Shown: piece by piece, positions 9,295-20,028 of the stretch
Layout of the letters: every line of letters begins with the position of its first letter
Numbering within the stretch: the stretch's first letter is position 1
Assembly: GCF_013394385.1 (NCBI RefSeq)
Contig: NZ_AP022834.1
Coordinates: 1,860,001 to 1,924,000 of the forward strand
DNA from: Kocuria sp. TGY1127_2
Lineage (GTDB): Bacteria; Actinomycetota; Actinomycetes; Actinomycetales; Micrococcaceae
Length of the DNA: 64,000 bases
Direction: 5' to 3'
The notes under the pieces: model-generated
Database searches by the model: none
What the model saw: the letters and a program-made list of their open reading frames with translations, nothing else
Told to the model about the DNA's origin: nothing
Translations under genes and position numbers: made by a program

Positions 9295-10209
9295 ATGTCC
9301 CGTACCAATGCTTCCACGACATCCCACAACATTCCTGCCGAACACGGCGGCGCTCCCTTGGGCAGCCTGACTCCGGGCGCCATCGGTCCCACTCGCAAAG
9401 TTCCGGCCTCCATCGAGCGCCCCGAATACGTCGGCAAGGCGACCGCGGATGAGGGCAACGGATCGGATCTGTACACCCCTGAAGAAGTTGAACTGATCCG
9501 CGAGTCCGGGAAGATCGCGGCGGGCTCGATTGTCGTTGCCGAAGAGTATTGCGTTCCGGGGCGTACCACCGACGACATCGACCGCATCGTCCACGAGTAC
9601 ATGTGCGACCACGGCGCTTACCCCTCGACTCTGGGCTACCGGAATTTCTGGAAGTCCGTGTGCACGTCCTTGAACGAAGTCATCTGCCACGGCATCCCTG
9701 ACTCCACAGTTCTGGAAGAGGGCGACATCATCAACCTTGATGTCACCGCATATAAGAACGGCATGCACGGGGATACCAACCGGACACTGCTGGTCGGAGA
9801 CGTGGATGAAGAATCTCGTCTGCTGGTCGAGCGCACCGAAGAATCGCTGAACCGTGCAATGAAGGCCGTCAAACCGGGACGCGAGCTAAACGTCATCGGT
9901 CGGGTGATCGAGAAGTACGCATCGCGTTTCGGTTACGGCGTGGTCCGCGACTTCACTGGTCACGGGGTGGGACGCGAATTCCACTCCGGTTTGATCGTCC
10001 CCCATTACGATGCCGCACCGGCCTACAACACCGTGATCGAGGAAGGCATGGTGTTCACGATCGAGCCCATGCTCAATCTCGGAACCATCGACTGGCAGAT
10101 GTGGGATGACGACTGGACCGTCGTCACCAAAGACCGCAAACGAAGCGCACAATTCGAACACACCATGGTGGTCACCGCCGACGGCGTCGACGTTCTGACC
10201 CTCCCGTAG
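9295..10209 (+). CDS. map: Methionine aminopeptidase type I
   Basis: Removes initiator methionine from new proteins. 304 residues with an N-terminal extension of about 50 (through [12 protein letters not shown]), as in the longer actinobacterial MetAP1c form. The five metal ligands can be placed: two aspartates in [18 protein letters not shown], histidine in [11 protein letters not shown], glutamate in FTIEPML, and glutamate in FEHTMVVT. The ATG at 9295 lacks a ribosome site but follows a TANNNT hexamer by seven bases, suggesting a leaderless mRNA. It is followed after 38 bases by polyphosphate glucokinase on the same strand. Confidence 0.95.
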   Translation: MSRTNASTTSHNIPAEHGGAPLGSLTPGAIGPTRKVPASIERPEYVGKATADEGNGSDLYTPEEVELIRESGKIAAGSIVVAEEYCVPGRTTDDIDRIVHEYMCDHGAYPSTLGYRNFWKSVCTSLNEVICHGIPDSTVLEEGDIINLDVTAYKNGMHGDTNRTLLVGDVDEESRLLVERTEESLNRAMKAVKPGRELNVIGRVIEKYASRFGYGVVRDFTGHGVGREFHSGLIVPHYDAAPAYNTVIEEGMVFTIEPMLNLGTIDWQMWDDDWTVVTKDRKRSAQFEHTMVVTADGVDVLTLP

Positions 10210-10247
10210 CCCACACCATTATCCAGCAAAACCCCGCAGGAGAATCC

Positions 10248-11132
<885 letters not shown>

Positions 11133-11255
11133 CACCGGCGGGCATGGTCTCCAAGCAGCAGCGAAGGCTTTCACCGTCCCGGCTCGGGAACTGAACTCCT
11201 GAGTCCGGGCGGTAGCCTCGACGGAACCGATGGGTCGTCGTTTTTAAAAGTTGAA

Positions 11256-11294
11256 CGCCGGTACCTGACGGCTTCCCCTCCGCAAGTACCGGCG
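11256..11294. terminator. Candidate bidirectional terminator between ppgK and nrdR
   Basis: A perfect nine-base stem (11256-11264 with 11286-11294, CGCCGGTAC and its complement) enclosing a 21-base loop, in the 200-base gap between convergent genes. There is no T-run, so efficiency is uncertain. Confidence 0.4.
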
Positions 11295-11330
11295 ACCAGT
11301 TCCTATCTAATCACAAGATGAACGCTGGGT

Positions 11331-11981
11331 CTAGATCAAAGTTGGTTGATCCGGATCTTCCGACTCAGGAACAGCGGTGGATGCTTTTTTGGCCTTGCGC
11401 TTTGCCTGGGCAGAACCAGATTTTTTGTCTCTGCTCTTGCTGTGCGGTTCGGGCCCCGCAGCTTCGGGAACCCCGGAGCTCTCGGCCGTTTCGCTTTCAG
11501 GGTCGTTCTTGACCTCGAATGCGGCCGTCGCCGGATCCGAGCCCGTACGGAGGTTTTCTATAGCCTTTTCGAAATCCTCGAGACCATCGAACGCCTGGTA
11601 AACGCTTGCGAAGCGTAAGTAGGCAACCTCGTCGAGTCGTTGCAACGGATCGAGAATGGCCAGCCCGACGTCGTTCGCGTCGATCTCGGCAAGCCCGCGG
11701 GCACGAATGGATTCTTCGACCTCTTGAGCCAACAATGCGAGGTCGTCCTCGCTGACGGGTCGCCCTTGACACGCTTTGCGGACGCCGGAGATGATCTTGA
11801 CTCGCTTAAACGGTTCGGTCGCACCCGAACGTTTGATGACGTTGACCGATGTGGTCTCGAGAGTTGAGAATCTGCGGCCGCACGAGGAGCACTGACGACG
11901 GCGCCTGATCGATGAGCCGTCGTCGGCAACGCGCGAGTCCACGACTCGAGAATCCGGATGGCGGCAATAAGGACAATGCAT
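11331..11981 (-). CDS. nrdR: Transcriptional repressor NrdR with C-terminal extension
   Basis: Zinc-ribbon and ATP-cone regulator of ribonucleotide reductase genes. Starts [17 protein letters not shown]; the zinc cysteines are C3, C6 and the CSSCGRRF pair, followed by the ATP-cone ([16 protein letters not shown]). The family core ends near residue 150; here about 60 more residues follow, lysine, serine and proline rich, apparently disordered. 216 residues in total. ATG 11981 begins one base after the hisD stop (TAATATG), so translation is probably coupled to hisD; longer in-frame readings upstream lie inside hisD and are rejected. Confidence 0.93.
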   Translation of the reverse strand: MHCPYCRHPDSRVVDSRVADDGSSIRRRRQCSSCGRRFSTLETTSVNVIKRSGATEPFKRVKIISGVRKACQGRPVSEDDLALLAQEVEESIRARGLAEIDANDVGLAILDPLQRLDEVAYLRFASVYQAFDGLEDFEKAIENLRTGSDPATAAFEVKNDPESETAESSGVPEAAGPEPHSKSRDKKSGSAQAKRKAKKASTAVPESEDPDQPTLI

Positions 11982-11982
11982 A

Positions 11983-13353
11983 TTAGGAGACCCCCTCCGA
12001 GGCGGAATCGTCGATTCGGGCGGTGATCGCTTCTCCGTGTGCGGGAAGGTCCTCCGCACCGGAGAGCGCGACGACGTCCTCCCCTACTTCAGCCAAGGCG
12101 TCGGCGGAGTACTCGATGATCTGAACGGCTTTCATGAACGATGTGGTGCACAATCCGCTGCTGTGGCGGGCCGAGCCGCCTGTCGGCAGAACGTGATTCG
12201 AGCCCGCAGCGTAGTCTCCCAAAGGCACCGGGCTGTATGGTCCCAGGAATATCGCTCCGGCGTTCCGAATTCTGGCCGCAATATCGCCTGGTCGGTCGGT
12301 CTGAATCTCCAAGTGCTCCGGCGCGTAGGCATTGGCGACGTCGATGCTCTGCTCGACGTCCTCCGTCAGGATCACGCCGGACTGCGGGCCGGTCAGTGCC
12401 GTCACGACCCTGTCGTGGTGTTTGGTCTTGGCCACGCGCGTTTGAAGGGCAGAGGACGTCTGATCTGCAAGTTCCGGGGAGTCTGTGATAAGAATCGACC
12501 CGGCGTGAGGATCATGTTCGGCCTGCGACAAGAGGTCGGCCGCAACGTAATCCGGGTTCGCCTGCGCATCGGCGATCACGGCAATTTCGGTGGTGCCCGC
12601 TTCCCCGTCCACTCCTACGACGGAACGCAATTGACGTTTGGCCATGGCAACGAAGATGTTGCCGGGGCCCGTGACCGTGTCGACCGGTTCAAGAGTTTCT
12701 TCGCCGTCAAAACCGTAGGCCATGGCGCCCAGGGCCTGAGCACCGCCAATGGCCCACACCTCGTCGATTCCGAGGAGCCCGGCCGCAGCGAGGGTTGTGG
12801 GGTGCGGCAAACCGCCGAACTCCCTCTGGGGAGGGGTACAGAGAACCACCGAGTCGACGCCGGCCGCTTGTGCAGGCACAGCATTCATGACTACAGACGA
12901 CGGATATACCGCCAGCCCCCCGGGAACGTAGAGACCGACTCGTCTCACAGGAGTCCACCGGTGCACAAGCCGAGCTCCGGGAGCGACCTCGATACTCGCG
13001 TCCTCCGGGCGCTGTGCGCCGGCGAAGACCCGGGTCCGTTCGATCGCAGTCTCCAGTCCGCGGCGAACCGAGGGATCCAGTTCCTCGACCGCGCGATCGA
13101 TGGCACTCTGAGGCACACGCAGGTTCGTCTGCTCGACGCCGTCGAAACGCTCGGACAACTCACGCAATGCTTCGGAGCCGCGGTCCTTGACGTCGGCAAG
13201 GATCGAAGCGACGGAGTCCGCGGCCGAGGACACGAATTCACTCGTCTGACGCGGTACGACTGAAAGCAACTGAGCATGGCTCAGTTGCTTTCCGCGCAGG
13301 TCGAGGACGCGCATCGAGAAGGGCTGGCTGGGGCTCGGGTCTGAAATGGTCAC
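11983..13353 (-). CDS. hisD: Histidinol dehydrogenase
   Basis: Last step of histidine synthesis: histidinol to histidine with two NAD+. 456 residues. Recognisable are [16 protein letters not shown], the GPGN of [30 protein letters not shown] with zinc-binding residues, and [15 protein letters not shown]. The start is GTG 13353, preceded by TAAACT with a six-base spacer and no ribosome site, so probably leaderless. An internal ATG (MRVLDLRG) 13 codons in is an alternative. No other his genes lie nearby, so hisD is detached here and coupled to nrdR. Confidence 0.95.
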   Translation of the reverse strand: MTISDPSPSQPFSMRVLDLRGKQLSHAQLLSVVPRQTSEFVSSAADSVASILADVKDRGSEALRELSERFDGVEQTNLRVPQSAIDRAVEELDPSVRRGLETAIERTRVFAGAQRPEDASIEVAPGARLVHRWTPVRRVGLYVPGGLAVYPSSVVMNAVPAQAAGVDSVVLCTPPQREFGGLPHPTTLAAAGLLGIDEVWAIGGAQALGAMAYGFDGEETLEPVDTVTGPGNIFVAMAKRQLRSVVGVDGEAGTTEIAVIADAQANPDYVAADLLSQAEHDPHAGSILITDSPELADQTSSALQTRVAKTKHHDRVVTALTGPQSGVILTEDVEQSIDVANAYAPEHLEIQTDRPGDIAARIRNAGAIFLGPYSPVPLGDYAAGSNHVLPTGGSARHSSGLCTTSFMKAVQIIEYSADALAEVGEDVVALSGAEDLPAHGEAITARIDDSASEGVS

Positions 13354-13359
13354 CAGTCC

Positions 13360-13365
13360 AGTTTA
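13360..13365 (-). promoter_or_regulatory. Candidate -10 (TAAACT) for leaderless hisD
   Basis: Reads TAAACT on the minus strand, six bases before GTG 13353, with no Shine-Dalgarno between. The same hexamer precedes aroG. Confidence 0.45.
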
Positions 13366-13398
13366 ACGCCCGCGGTGCCGCCTTACCTCTCCACCGGG

Positions 13399-16300
13399 TC
13401 ACACACCGACTTCGGACCCCACCGAGGATGACTTCTCCAGGCACGAGGAGCCGAACAACACTTTCAGATCACCGTAGAGCGCTGGGTTCGGATTGACCCG
13501 CAGCCTCGGGGAAAGACGCATCAGGACGTCCTTGGTTCGGCACGCGAGGTTGATTCGGACCTCGGCATCGCCGCGATGGTTCAAAAGGATGGATTCAAGC
13601 TCACGCAGGTTCTGCTCTGTTGCACGGTGTTCGGGCAGCGACAGGACGATCGGGCCTTTCTGCCCGTCCGCATCGATGTCCGGCACCTTGAGCTCCATGG
13701 CGCTGATCGTCACGGTTCCGTCGTCCCGGCGTTGGAGTCGACCCTTGATCGTGCAGATCAGGTCCTCGGTCAGAACGCCGGATATCGGTGTATAAACCTT
13801 TCCGAAGAACATGACTTCCATCGAGCCCGTCCTGTCCTCCAACTCGATGCGCGCATAGGCGTTGCCGCTGGTCTTCGCGACCTTGCGCTGGACGGAGGTG
13901 ATCATGCCCGCGATGGTGACGATCGATCCGTCCGGCTTCCCGTCTTCATCCAGCAAGGACTGCACGGATGAATCAGACAGCTGCCCCAGGACGTCATCGA
14001 GCCCACGCAAAGGGTGGTCCGAAACGTACAGACCGAGCATTTCCCTCTCGAAATTGAGTTTGTCGCGGCGTTCCCACTCCGGGACGTCCGGAATCGCAAC
14101 CGTGAGCTCAGTGGTCGGATCTTCTTCCTCCGCGCCGATTCCCCCAAACAGGTCGAATTGTCCCGCGGCCTCCTGGCGTTTGACCGAAACCGTCGAATCC
14201 ACGGCTTCCTCGTGGATCAGGGACAAAGCTCGACGACGATGTCCCAAGTCATCGAAAGCGCCCGCCTTGATCAACGATTCTATGGTTCGTTTGTTGCAGC
14301 AGACCGCCGGAACCTTCTTGAGGAAATCGTGGAAGGACGTGAAGCGGCCTTTTTCGGTACGGGTTTCCACCAAGGCAGAGACGACGTTCGCACCGACGTT
14401 GCGGACAGCGCCCATGCCGAAGCGGATGTCGTCCCCGACAGGCGTGAAGTTCAGCGCGGACTCGTTGACGTCCGGCGGTAGAACCGTAATTCCCATGCGA
14501 CGGCATTCGTTGAGATACAGGGCAAGTTTGTCCTTGTCATCGCCCACCGAAGTCAGAAGTGCCGCCATGTATTCCTGCGGATAATGGGCCTTGAGATAAG
14601 CCGTCCAGTACGAGACCAATCCGTAGGCTGCAGTGTGTGCCTTGTTGAACGCATAATCGGAGAAGGGCAGCAGAATGTCCCAGAGCGCCTTGATCGCGGC
14701 TTCGGAATAGCCGTTGTCCAACATCCCCTGGTGGAAAGTCACGTACTGGCGATCCAGCTCAGCCTTCTTCTTCTTGCCCATCGCACGGCGCAGAATATCC
14801 GCCTCACCGAGCGAGTACCCCGCGACCTTCTGCGCGATGGCCATGACCTGCTCCTGGTAGACGATCAGACCATAGGTCGTGTCCAGGATTTCGGCGAGCG
14901 GCTCTTCCAATTCCGCGTGGATCGGGGTGACTTCCTGGAGGCCGTTCTTGCGGAGGGCGTAGTTGGTGTGCGAGTTGGCGCCCATCGGGCCCGGCCTGTA
15001 CAAAGCCAAGACAGCGGAAATGTGTTCGAAGTGGTCCGGCTGCATGAGTTTGAGCAACTGACGCATGGGGCCACCGTCGAGCTGGAAAACGCCCAAAGTG
15101 TCCCCGCGGGCCAGCAACTTGTAGGACTCGGCGTCGTCCGTCTCCAGGGTCTCCAGATCAAGAGTGAAGTCTCGGTTGGACTGGATGTTTTCAATCGCGT
15201 CGGAAATGATGGTCAGGTTGCGCAGGCCCAAGAAGTCCATCTTGATCAGGCCGAGGCCTTCACACGTCGGATAGTCGAATTGGGTGATGACCTGCCCGTC
15301 TTGTTCACGGCGCATGATCGGGATGATGTCGATGATGTTGTGGCTGGACATGATCACGCCCGCCGCGTGCACACCCCACTGGCGTTTCAGGCCTTCCAGG
15401 CCTTCGGCGGTCTCAAAAACCTTGCGTGAGTCCTCGTCCGACGCGATCAGCTCACGCAGTTCCTCGGCTTCCCCATATCGCTTGGCGTCCTTGTTGTAGA
15501 CGTCCTGAAGCGAAATGCCCTTCCCCATGACGTCCGGCGGCATCGCCTTGGTCAGACGCTCGCCCGTTGAAAAGGGGTAGCCCAGAACGCGGGAAGAGTC
15601 CTTGAGGGCCTGCTTGGCCTTGATGGTTCCGTAGGTGACGATCTGGGCGACTTTGTCCTCGCCGTACTTCTCGGTCACATAGTGGATGACTTCGGAACGA
15701 CGACGATCGTCGAAATCGACGTCGAAGTCGGGCATGGAAACGCGATCGGGGTTCAGAAAGCGCTCGAAAATGAGATCGTGTTCGAGCGGGTTCAACTCGG
15801 TGATACGCATCGCGTACGCGACCATTGAACCTGCACCCGAGCCACGACCCGGTCCGACGCGTATCCCGTTGTTCTTGGCCCAGTTGATGAAGTCGGCCAC
15901 GACGAGGAAGTAGCCAGGGAACCCCATCTGGGTGATGATCCCGACCTCGTATTCGGCCTGCTTGCGGACGTCGTCCGGCACGCCGTTGGGAAAACGATAG
16001 TGAAGGCCGTTCTCGACCTCCTTGACGAACCAAGATTCCTCGTTCTCCCCGGGCGGGCACGGGAAGTTCGGCATGTAGTTGGCACTGGTGTCGAATTCGA
16101 CGTTGCAGCGTTCTGCGATTTCCAGGGTGTTGTCGCATGCTTCCGGGAAGTCGCGGAATAACTCCCTCATCTCCGCGGGAGATTTCAGATAGAACTCGTC
16201 GGCGTCGAATTTGAAACGCTTGGGATCCTGAATCGTTGAACCGGATTGCACGCACAGAAGGGCCGCGTGGGCTTTGGCGTCTTCCGCGTGCGTGTAGTGG

Positions 16301-16974
16301 AGGTCATTGGTTGCCACGAGCGGCAATTGCAGGTCCTTGGCCAACCTCAGAAGGTCGCTGGTAACCTGCTTCTCGATGCCGAGGCCGTGGTCCATGAGCT
16401 CGCAGTAGTAGTTCTCCTTGCCGAAGATATCGCGGAATTCGGCCGCAGCGTCACGAGCCTCGTTGTACTGACCCAGCCGAAGACGCGTCTGCACCTCCCC
16501 CGAGGGGCACCCCGTGGTCGCGATCAAACCGTCCGAGTACATGTTGAGCAGCTCACGGTCCATGCGCGGTTTGTAGAGCTGACCCTCCAACGACGCCCTC
16601 GAGGACGCCCTGAACAGGTTGTGCATGCCCTTGGTGTTCTCCGCGAGCAAGGTCATGTGTGTATAAGCACCGCCGCCCGAGACGTCGTTGCGACCGCCAT
16701 CGGCGAACTTCACACGCGTTCGATCTTGGCGGGCGGTACCAGGCGTCACATACGCTTCTACGCCGATAATCGGTTTGATGCCCGCGTTGCGTGCCTTGTT
16801 CCAGAAGTCGAACGCGCCGAAGAGGAACCCGTGGTCCGTGGTGGCCATCGAGCTCATGCCCAGCTCGTGGGCATGCTCGAACAGATCATCCAATCGCGCC
16901 GCACCGTCGAGCATCGAGTACTCGGTATGGACGTGGAGATGGGTAAAGTCTTTGGAATTAGCCGCGGAAGTCAC
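13399..16974 (-). CDS. dnaE: DNA polymerase III subunit alpha
   Basis: Replicative DNA polymerase. 1191 residues, full length for DnaE1. Order: PHP domain at the N-terminus (FTHLHVHTEYSMLDGA), palm with the catalytic aspartates (MPDFDVDFDDRRR, with GPGRGSGAGS just before), tau/beta-binding regions, and near the C-terminus an OB-fold (ITSVQRKVAKTSGNAYARIE). GTG 16974 gives the canonical N-terminus. The preceding 18-base gap to rluD has no ribosome site but contains TAAAAT six bases before the GTG, so a leaderless transcript starting here is plausible. Followed after 45 bases by hisD. Confidence 0.97.
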   Translation of the reverse strand: MTSAANSKDFTHLHVHTEYSMLDGAARLDDLFEHAHELGMSSMATTDHGFLFGAFDFWNKARNAGIKPIIGVEAYVTPGTARQDRTRVKFADGGRNDVSGGGAYTHMTLLAENTKGMHNLFRASSRASLEGQLYKPRMDRELLNMYSDGLIATTGCPSGEVQTRLRLGQYNEARDAAAEFRDIFGKENYYCELMDHGLGIEKQVTSDLLRLAKDLQLPLVATNDLHYTHAEDAKAHAALLCVQSGSTIQDPKRFKFDADEFYLKSPAEMRELFRDFPEACDNTLEIAERCNVEFDTSANYMPNFPCPPGENEESWFVKEVENGLHYRFPNGVPDDVRKQAEYEVGIITQMGFPGYFLVVADFINWAKNNGIRVGPGRGSGAGSMVAYAMRITELNPLEHDLIFERFLNPDRVSMPDFDVDFDDRRRSEVIHYVTEKYGEDKVAQIVTYGTIKAKQALKDSSRVLGYPFSTGERLTKAMPPDVMGKGISLQDVYNKDAKRYGEAEELRELIASDEDSRKVFETAEGLEGLKRQWGVHAAGVIMSSHNIIDIIPIMRREQDGQVITQFDYPTCEGLGLIKMDFLGLRNLTIISDAIENIQSNRDFTLDLETLETDDAESYKLLARGDTLGVFQLDGGPMRQLLKLMQPDHFEHISAVLALYRPGPMGANSHTNYALRKNGLQEVTPIHAELEEPLAEILDTTYGLIVYQEQVMAIAQKVAGYSLGEADILRRAMGKKKKAELDRQYVTFHQGMLDNGYSEAAIKALWDILLPFSDYAFNKAHTAAYGLVSYWTAYLKAHYPQEYMAALLTSVGDDKDKLALYLNECRRMGITVLPPDVNESALNFTPVGDDIRFGMGAVRNVGANVVSALVETRTEKGRFTSFHDFLKKVPAVCCNKRTIESLIKAGAFDDLGHRRRALSLIHEEAVDSTVSVKRQEAAGQFDLFGGIGAEEEDPTTELTVAIPDVPEWERRDKLNFEREMLGLYVSDHPLRGLDDVLGQLSDSSVQSLLDEDGKPDGSIVTIAGMITSVQRKVAKTSGNAYARIELEDRTGSMEVMFFGKVYTPISGVLTEDLICTIKGRLQRRDDGTVTISAMELKVPDIDADGQKGPIVLSLPEHRATEQNLRELESILLNHRGDAEVRINLACRTKDVLMRLSPRLRVNPNPALYGDLKVLFGSSCLEKSSSVGSEVGV

Positions 16975-16980
16975 TTCATC

Positions 16981-16986
16981 ATTTTA
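16981..16986 (-). promoter_or_regulatory. Candidate -10 (TAAAAT) for leaderless dnaE
   Basis: TAAAAT on the minus strand, six bases before GTG 16974 and just after the rluD stop. The matching -35 would lie inside rluD. Confidence 0.4.
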
Positions 16987-16992
16987 GGGCTT

Positions 16993-17958
16993 CTAGGAGC
17001 CCAGAGCATCCCCGCTGCGCATCGACTCGACGGCGAACCTCAGATCAGGCGGGTATTCGCTCTCGAACTCGACGTAACGTCCGGTACCGGGATGGTCGAA
17101 TCCCAAACGATGGGCGTGAAGCCATTGTCGGGTCAGCCCAAGTCGTGCGGAGAGTTTGGGGTCCGCACCGTACGTCAGGTCCCCGCAACAGGGGTGATTG
17201 AGCGCGGAGAAATGAACGCGGATCTGGTGGGTTCTGCCCGTCTCCAAGTGAACCTCTGCCAGGGACGCAGGACCGTAAGCCTCGATGACCTCGTAGTGGG
17301 TTACGGAGTCCCGCCCGTCTTCGACGACGGCGAATCGCCATTCGTGTCCCGGGTGCCTCCCGATTGGAGCATCGATAGTTCCATGGAGCGGATCCGGTAT
17401 ACCCTGGATCATCGTGTGATAGACCTTGGTCACGGTCCGCTCTTTGAACGCGCGTTTGAGCGACGAATAGGATTTCTCGTTCTTGGTCACGACCATGAGC
17501 CCGGACGTTCCGACGTCGAGTCGGTGCACAATGCCCCGGCGCTCGGCAGCTCCCGAAGTGGAAATGCCGACCCCGGCCGCGGACAGCGCGCCCACGACCG
17601 TCGGCCCGTGCCACCCCGGCGACGGATGCGCAGCGACCCCGGAAGGCTTGTCCACGACGACGATGTCCGAGTCTTCGTGCACAATGCGGAAGCCGTCCAC
17701 GCTCTCGGGAACGACACGGACCTTGTCATTGGGGTCCGGGACGTCCGCTGTGATCGACGCGCCTTCGGGAACCCTCAAGGATTTGACGGCCTTGATGGGC
17801 CGCCCCTGAGATGTGACCTCAACGCACCCCTCCGCGCACCATGTCGCTGCGGCCGAGCGAGATTGACCCGTCCGGTTGGCGAGGAAAGCGTCGAGTCGGG
17901 TCCCTGCGTCGTCCGCAATGACTGTCCATTCGTGCTGCCCTATGATGTATTCGCTCAC
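16993..17958 (-). CDS. rluD: RluA-family large-subunit pseudouridine synthase (RluD-like)
   Basis: Makes pseudouridines in rRNA. 321 residues. An S4-type RNA-binding segment near the N-terminus (TRLDAFLANRTGQSRS) precedes the synthase core, with catalytic aspartate in GIVHRLDVGTSGLMVV and later ETGRTHQIRVHF. The start is GTG 17958, within GTGA shared with the lspA stop, so translation is coupled to lspA. A much longer in-frame reading upstream overlaps lspA in another frame and is rejected. RluD rather than another RluA member is by context (lspA-rluD pairing). Confidence 0.93.
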   Translation of the reverse strand: MSEYIIGQHEWTVIADDAGTRLDAFLANRTGQSRSAAATWCAEGCVEVTSQGRPIKAVKSLRVPEGASITADVPDPNDKVRVVPESVDGFRIVHEDSDIVVVDKPSGVAAHPSPGWHGPTVVGALSAAGVGISTSGAAERRGIVHRLDVGTSGLMVVTKNEKSYSSLKRAFKERTVTKVYHTMIQGIPDPLHGTIDAPIGRHPGHEWRFAVVEDGRDSVTHYEVIEAYGPASLAEVHLETGRTHQIRVHFSALNHPCCGDLTYGADPKLSARLGLTRQWLHAHRLGFDHPGTGRYVEFESEYPPDLRFAVESMRSGDALGS

Positions 17959-18509
17959 GCGGTGTCCTCCCGTTCGGTGTCTTCTTGCCGAAATTCCGTT
18001 GCGCCCTCCAACGGAACACCGCGGAACAGAAGAATCGCCAGCACCACGATGCTCACGCAAATGCACGAGTCCGCGATGTTGAAGATTGCGTAATGGGGCA
18101 CGGAAATGAAATCGACAACATGCCCCCGGCCGAAGCCGGGTTCCCGGAAAAGCCGATCCGTGAGGTTGCCGAGGACTCCGGCCAGCAAGCCGAAAAGACC
18201 GAGAATCCAGCCGCGTGTACGGGCCTTGGGAAGATAATAGAGAATCACCACGGCCACGATTGCCATGATGATCGTGAAGATCCAGGTCACCGACTCCCCC
18301 ATTGAGAAAGCCGCACCGGGGTTCCGTATGAACCTCCACCACAGTAGACCGTCCACGACGGGGACAGCTTGTCCCTCCGTCATATGGGTGACCACTGCGT
18401 ACTTCGTGATCTGATCCAGAACATACAGAACCACCAGGAGGACGAGACCGAGAACCCTATGGGCGCGAAACCGCCCGGATGACAAGGAAACAGCGGCTCG
18501 GTCGCTCAC
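17955..18509 (-). CDS. lspA: Lipoprotein signal peptidase (signal peptidase II)
   Basis: Cleaves signal peptides from prolipoproteins in the membrane; aspartic protease. 184 residues with four transmembrane helices. The conserved blocks are DQITKY, NPGAAFS, GNLTDRLF and FNIADSCI, the aspartates in the last two forming the catalytic pair. Start GTG 18509 with GAGGAG eleven bases before it. It overlaps rluD by four bases. The C-terminal tail after helix 4 is about 20 acidic residues, probably cytoplasmic. Confidence 0.96.
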   Translation of the reverse strand: MSDRAAVSLSSGRFRAHRVLGLVLLVVLYVLDQITKYAVVTHMTEGQAVPVVDGLLWWRFIRNPGAAFSMGESVTWIFTIIMAIVAVVILYYLPKARTRGWILGLFGLLAGVLGNLTDRLFREPGFGRGHVVDFISVPHYAIFNIADSCICVSIVVLAILLFRGVPLEGATEFRQEDTEREDTA

Positions 18510-18596
18510 GATGGGTGGTACTCCTCAGGATTCTTCAGTGGTGGCCCGGCGGGGAGGGAACCTCGATCGCCCAGGCCCGACCGGGATTTAATTCGC

Positions 18597-18633
18597 GAAC
18601 GGGGCCAGCAGAACGATTCTGCTGACCCCGTTC
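18597..18633 (-). terminator. Terminator downstream of divIVA
   Basis: A 17-base stem (18597-18613 with 18617-18633) with one mismatch and a three-base loop, between the divIVA stop and the lspA start. The sequence after it on the minus strand is AT-rich but lacks a clean T-run. Confidence 0.7.
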
Positions 18634-18665
18634 CTTCAGAACACGTGCGGGCCGAAGCCCTCGGT

Positions 18666-19451
18666 TCAGCGGGTCTGGGTCGGCTCGACGCGCGGAGAAT
18701 TCTCCAAATCCGTGAGCTTGCCCTCCAAGTAGGACTTGAGCTCGCGGCGGTACTTCGTCTCGAAACTGCGCAATGTCTCTACGTCGGTCTCCAAGTTGGT
18801 CTTGGATTCCTCGAGAGAAGCCAGGATCTCCGAGCGCTTGGCCTCCGCCTCGCTGAGCAGCGAGTTCGCGGTGGTCTGTCCTTCCTCGATGAGGCGCGCC
18901 TTTTCGGACTCGCCCTGGGACACGTAGTCGTCGTGCAGACGCTGAGCCATTGCGATGACGGCTGCGGCCGAGGCCGCGGATTCGTTGGACTGGCCCGAAA
19001 CGTTGTTCTCCCGTACAGAGGATTCCGAGGTGGTCTCGGCGGAAGCCTGGGCTGCGGTCGTTCCCGAGCCCGGCTGGTCGGAGCCCGATTTCTCGGCGGC
19101 CGTCGGAACCTGTTCATTGGTCGGGTGGATCTCGGAATCGAGGTTCTCCGGTTCAACGTCGGAGGACGAATCCGGTTCGACGTTCAGGGCCGCCACCGAG
19201 GCTGCATCGGAGGTCTCGGCGGCCGAGGTCTTGTTGCCCTGAGAACCGGCCGCGGAAGAGACGGATCCGGAGTCCGGGTCGATGCCGGCTTCTTCGAGCT
19301 TCTGACGGAGATCGTCATTTTCCTTGTTGAGGCGTCGCAGCTCGGAGACAACCTCGTCCAGGAAGAGGTCCACCTCTTCCTGGTCGTACCCCTCGCGGAA
19401 TTTGGTGGGTTGGAAGGTCTTGTTGATGACCTGTTCCGGGGTCAATGCCAT
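18666..19451 (-). CDS. divIVA: Polar growth / septum-site protein DivIVA (Wag31-like)
   Basis: Membrane-curvature sensing scaffold that directs polar or septal wall synthesis in actinobacteria. 261 residues. The conserved N-terminal membrane-binding domain (LTPEQVINKTFQ, then GYDQEEVDLFLDEV) leads into a coiled coil to about residue 55, an acidic serine/alanine-rich linker to about 160, and a second long coiled coil (YVSQGESEKARLIEEG onward) to near the end. ATG 19451 is chosen over GTG 19460 because AAGAGG lies eight bases before it and the protein then starts MALTPEQ. Three genes of division function (sepF, yggT, divIVA) are adjacent. Confidence 0.95.
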   Translation of the reverse strand: MALTPEQVINKTFQPTKFREGYDQEEVDLFLDEVVSELRRLNKENDDLRQKLEEAGIDPDSGSVSSAAGSQGNKTSAAETSDAASVAALNVEPDSSSDVEPENLDSEIHPTNEQVPTAAEKSGSDQPGSGTTAAQASAETTSESSVRENNVSGQSNESAASAAAVIAMAQRLHDDYVSQGESEKARLIEEGQTTANSLLSEAEAKRSEILASLEESKTNLETDVETLRSFETKYRRELKSYLEGKLTDLENSPRVEPTQTR

Positions 19452-19679
19452 GAAATACACCTCTTATCTTGTCGATGCGGCAGCAGTCGCACCGTACGCC
19501 TAAACGGGACGTCCCCCACAGAGGGCGTCCATAACTCATTGTGCCTGCAGCCAAAACCGTAAATGTCTGGCACGCACCTGGATCACATCCTAACGACTCA
19601 GGTGCGAGGGTATGAGAAATTTCTGGATATACGCTGAGCGCCAAATCGAATGGCATTCAGGTGGGTGGTCGCCCCACCC

Positions 19680-19982
19680 TTACATCAGCATAGAGCCGAG
19701 AGACGAACCGACGATGGCACGCACGATGCTCAGGGCGACCAGCAACACCAGGAAGCCCATGTCTAGCGAGACGGTTCCGATACGCAACGGCGGAATCCAC
19801 TTTCGCATGAGCCGCATCGGCGGGTCCGTCACGGTATAGACGGTCGAGGCGAAGATCAGGGCCACGCCTTTGGGGCGCCAGAAGCGGGCGAAAGTCTGAA
19901 CCCAGTCCAGGATCAGCCTGAACATCAGCACCAGGAACGCCAGATACAAGACGAAGTCAACGATGGCGAGGGCCGAGATCAA
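19680..19982 (-). CDS. yggT: YggT family membrane protein
   Basis: 100 residues with two hydrophobic segments: an N-terminal helix (about 5-25) and one near the C-terminus (about 75-95). Between them is the family signature TVYTVTDPPMRLMRKWIPP. The start appears to be TTG 19982, supported by AAAGG about ten bases upstream and by the family N-terminus. It sits between sepF and divIVA, the usual order in Gram-positive division clusters; a role in envelope or division is inferred from context. About 230 bases before divIVA hold only a weak GGGTGG hairpin. Confidence 0.9.
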   Translation of the reverse strand: MISALAIVDFVLYLAFLVLMFRLILDWVQTFARFWRPKGVALIFASTVYTVTDPPMRLMRKWIPPLRIGTVSLDMGFLVLLVALSIVRAIVGSSLGSMLM

Positions 19983-20028
19983 CTGGACGTACCTTTCTTA
20001 TGCCTGACAGGAATGATGGGAATGACGA

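Noticed and set aside
14584-15429. 281-residue plus-strand frame in dnaE
   Set aside because: Antisense shadow; dnaE motifs are on the minus strand.
16246-18093. 615-residue plus-strand frame across dnaE, rluD and lspA
   Set aside because: Spans three real genes on the opposite strand; a GC-bias artefact.
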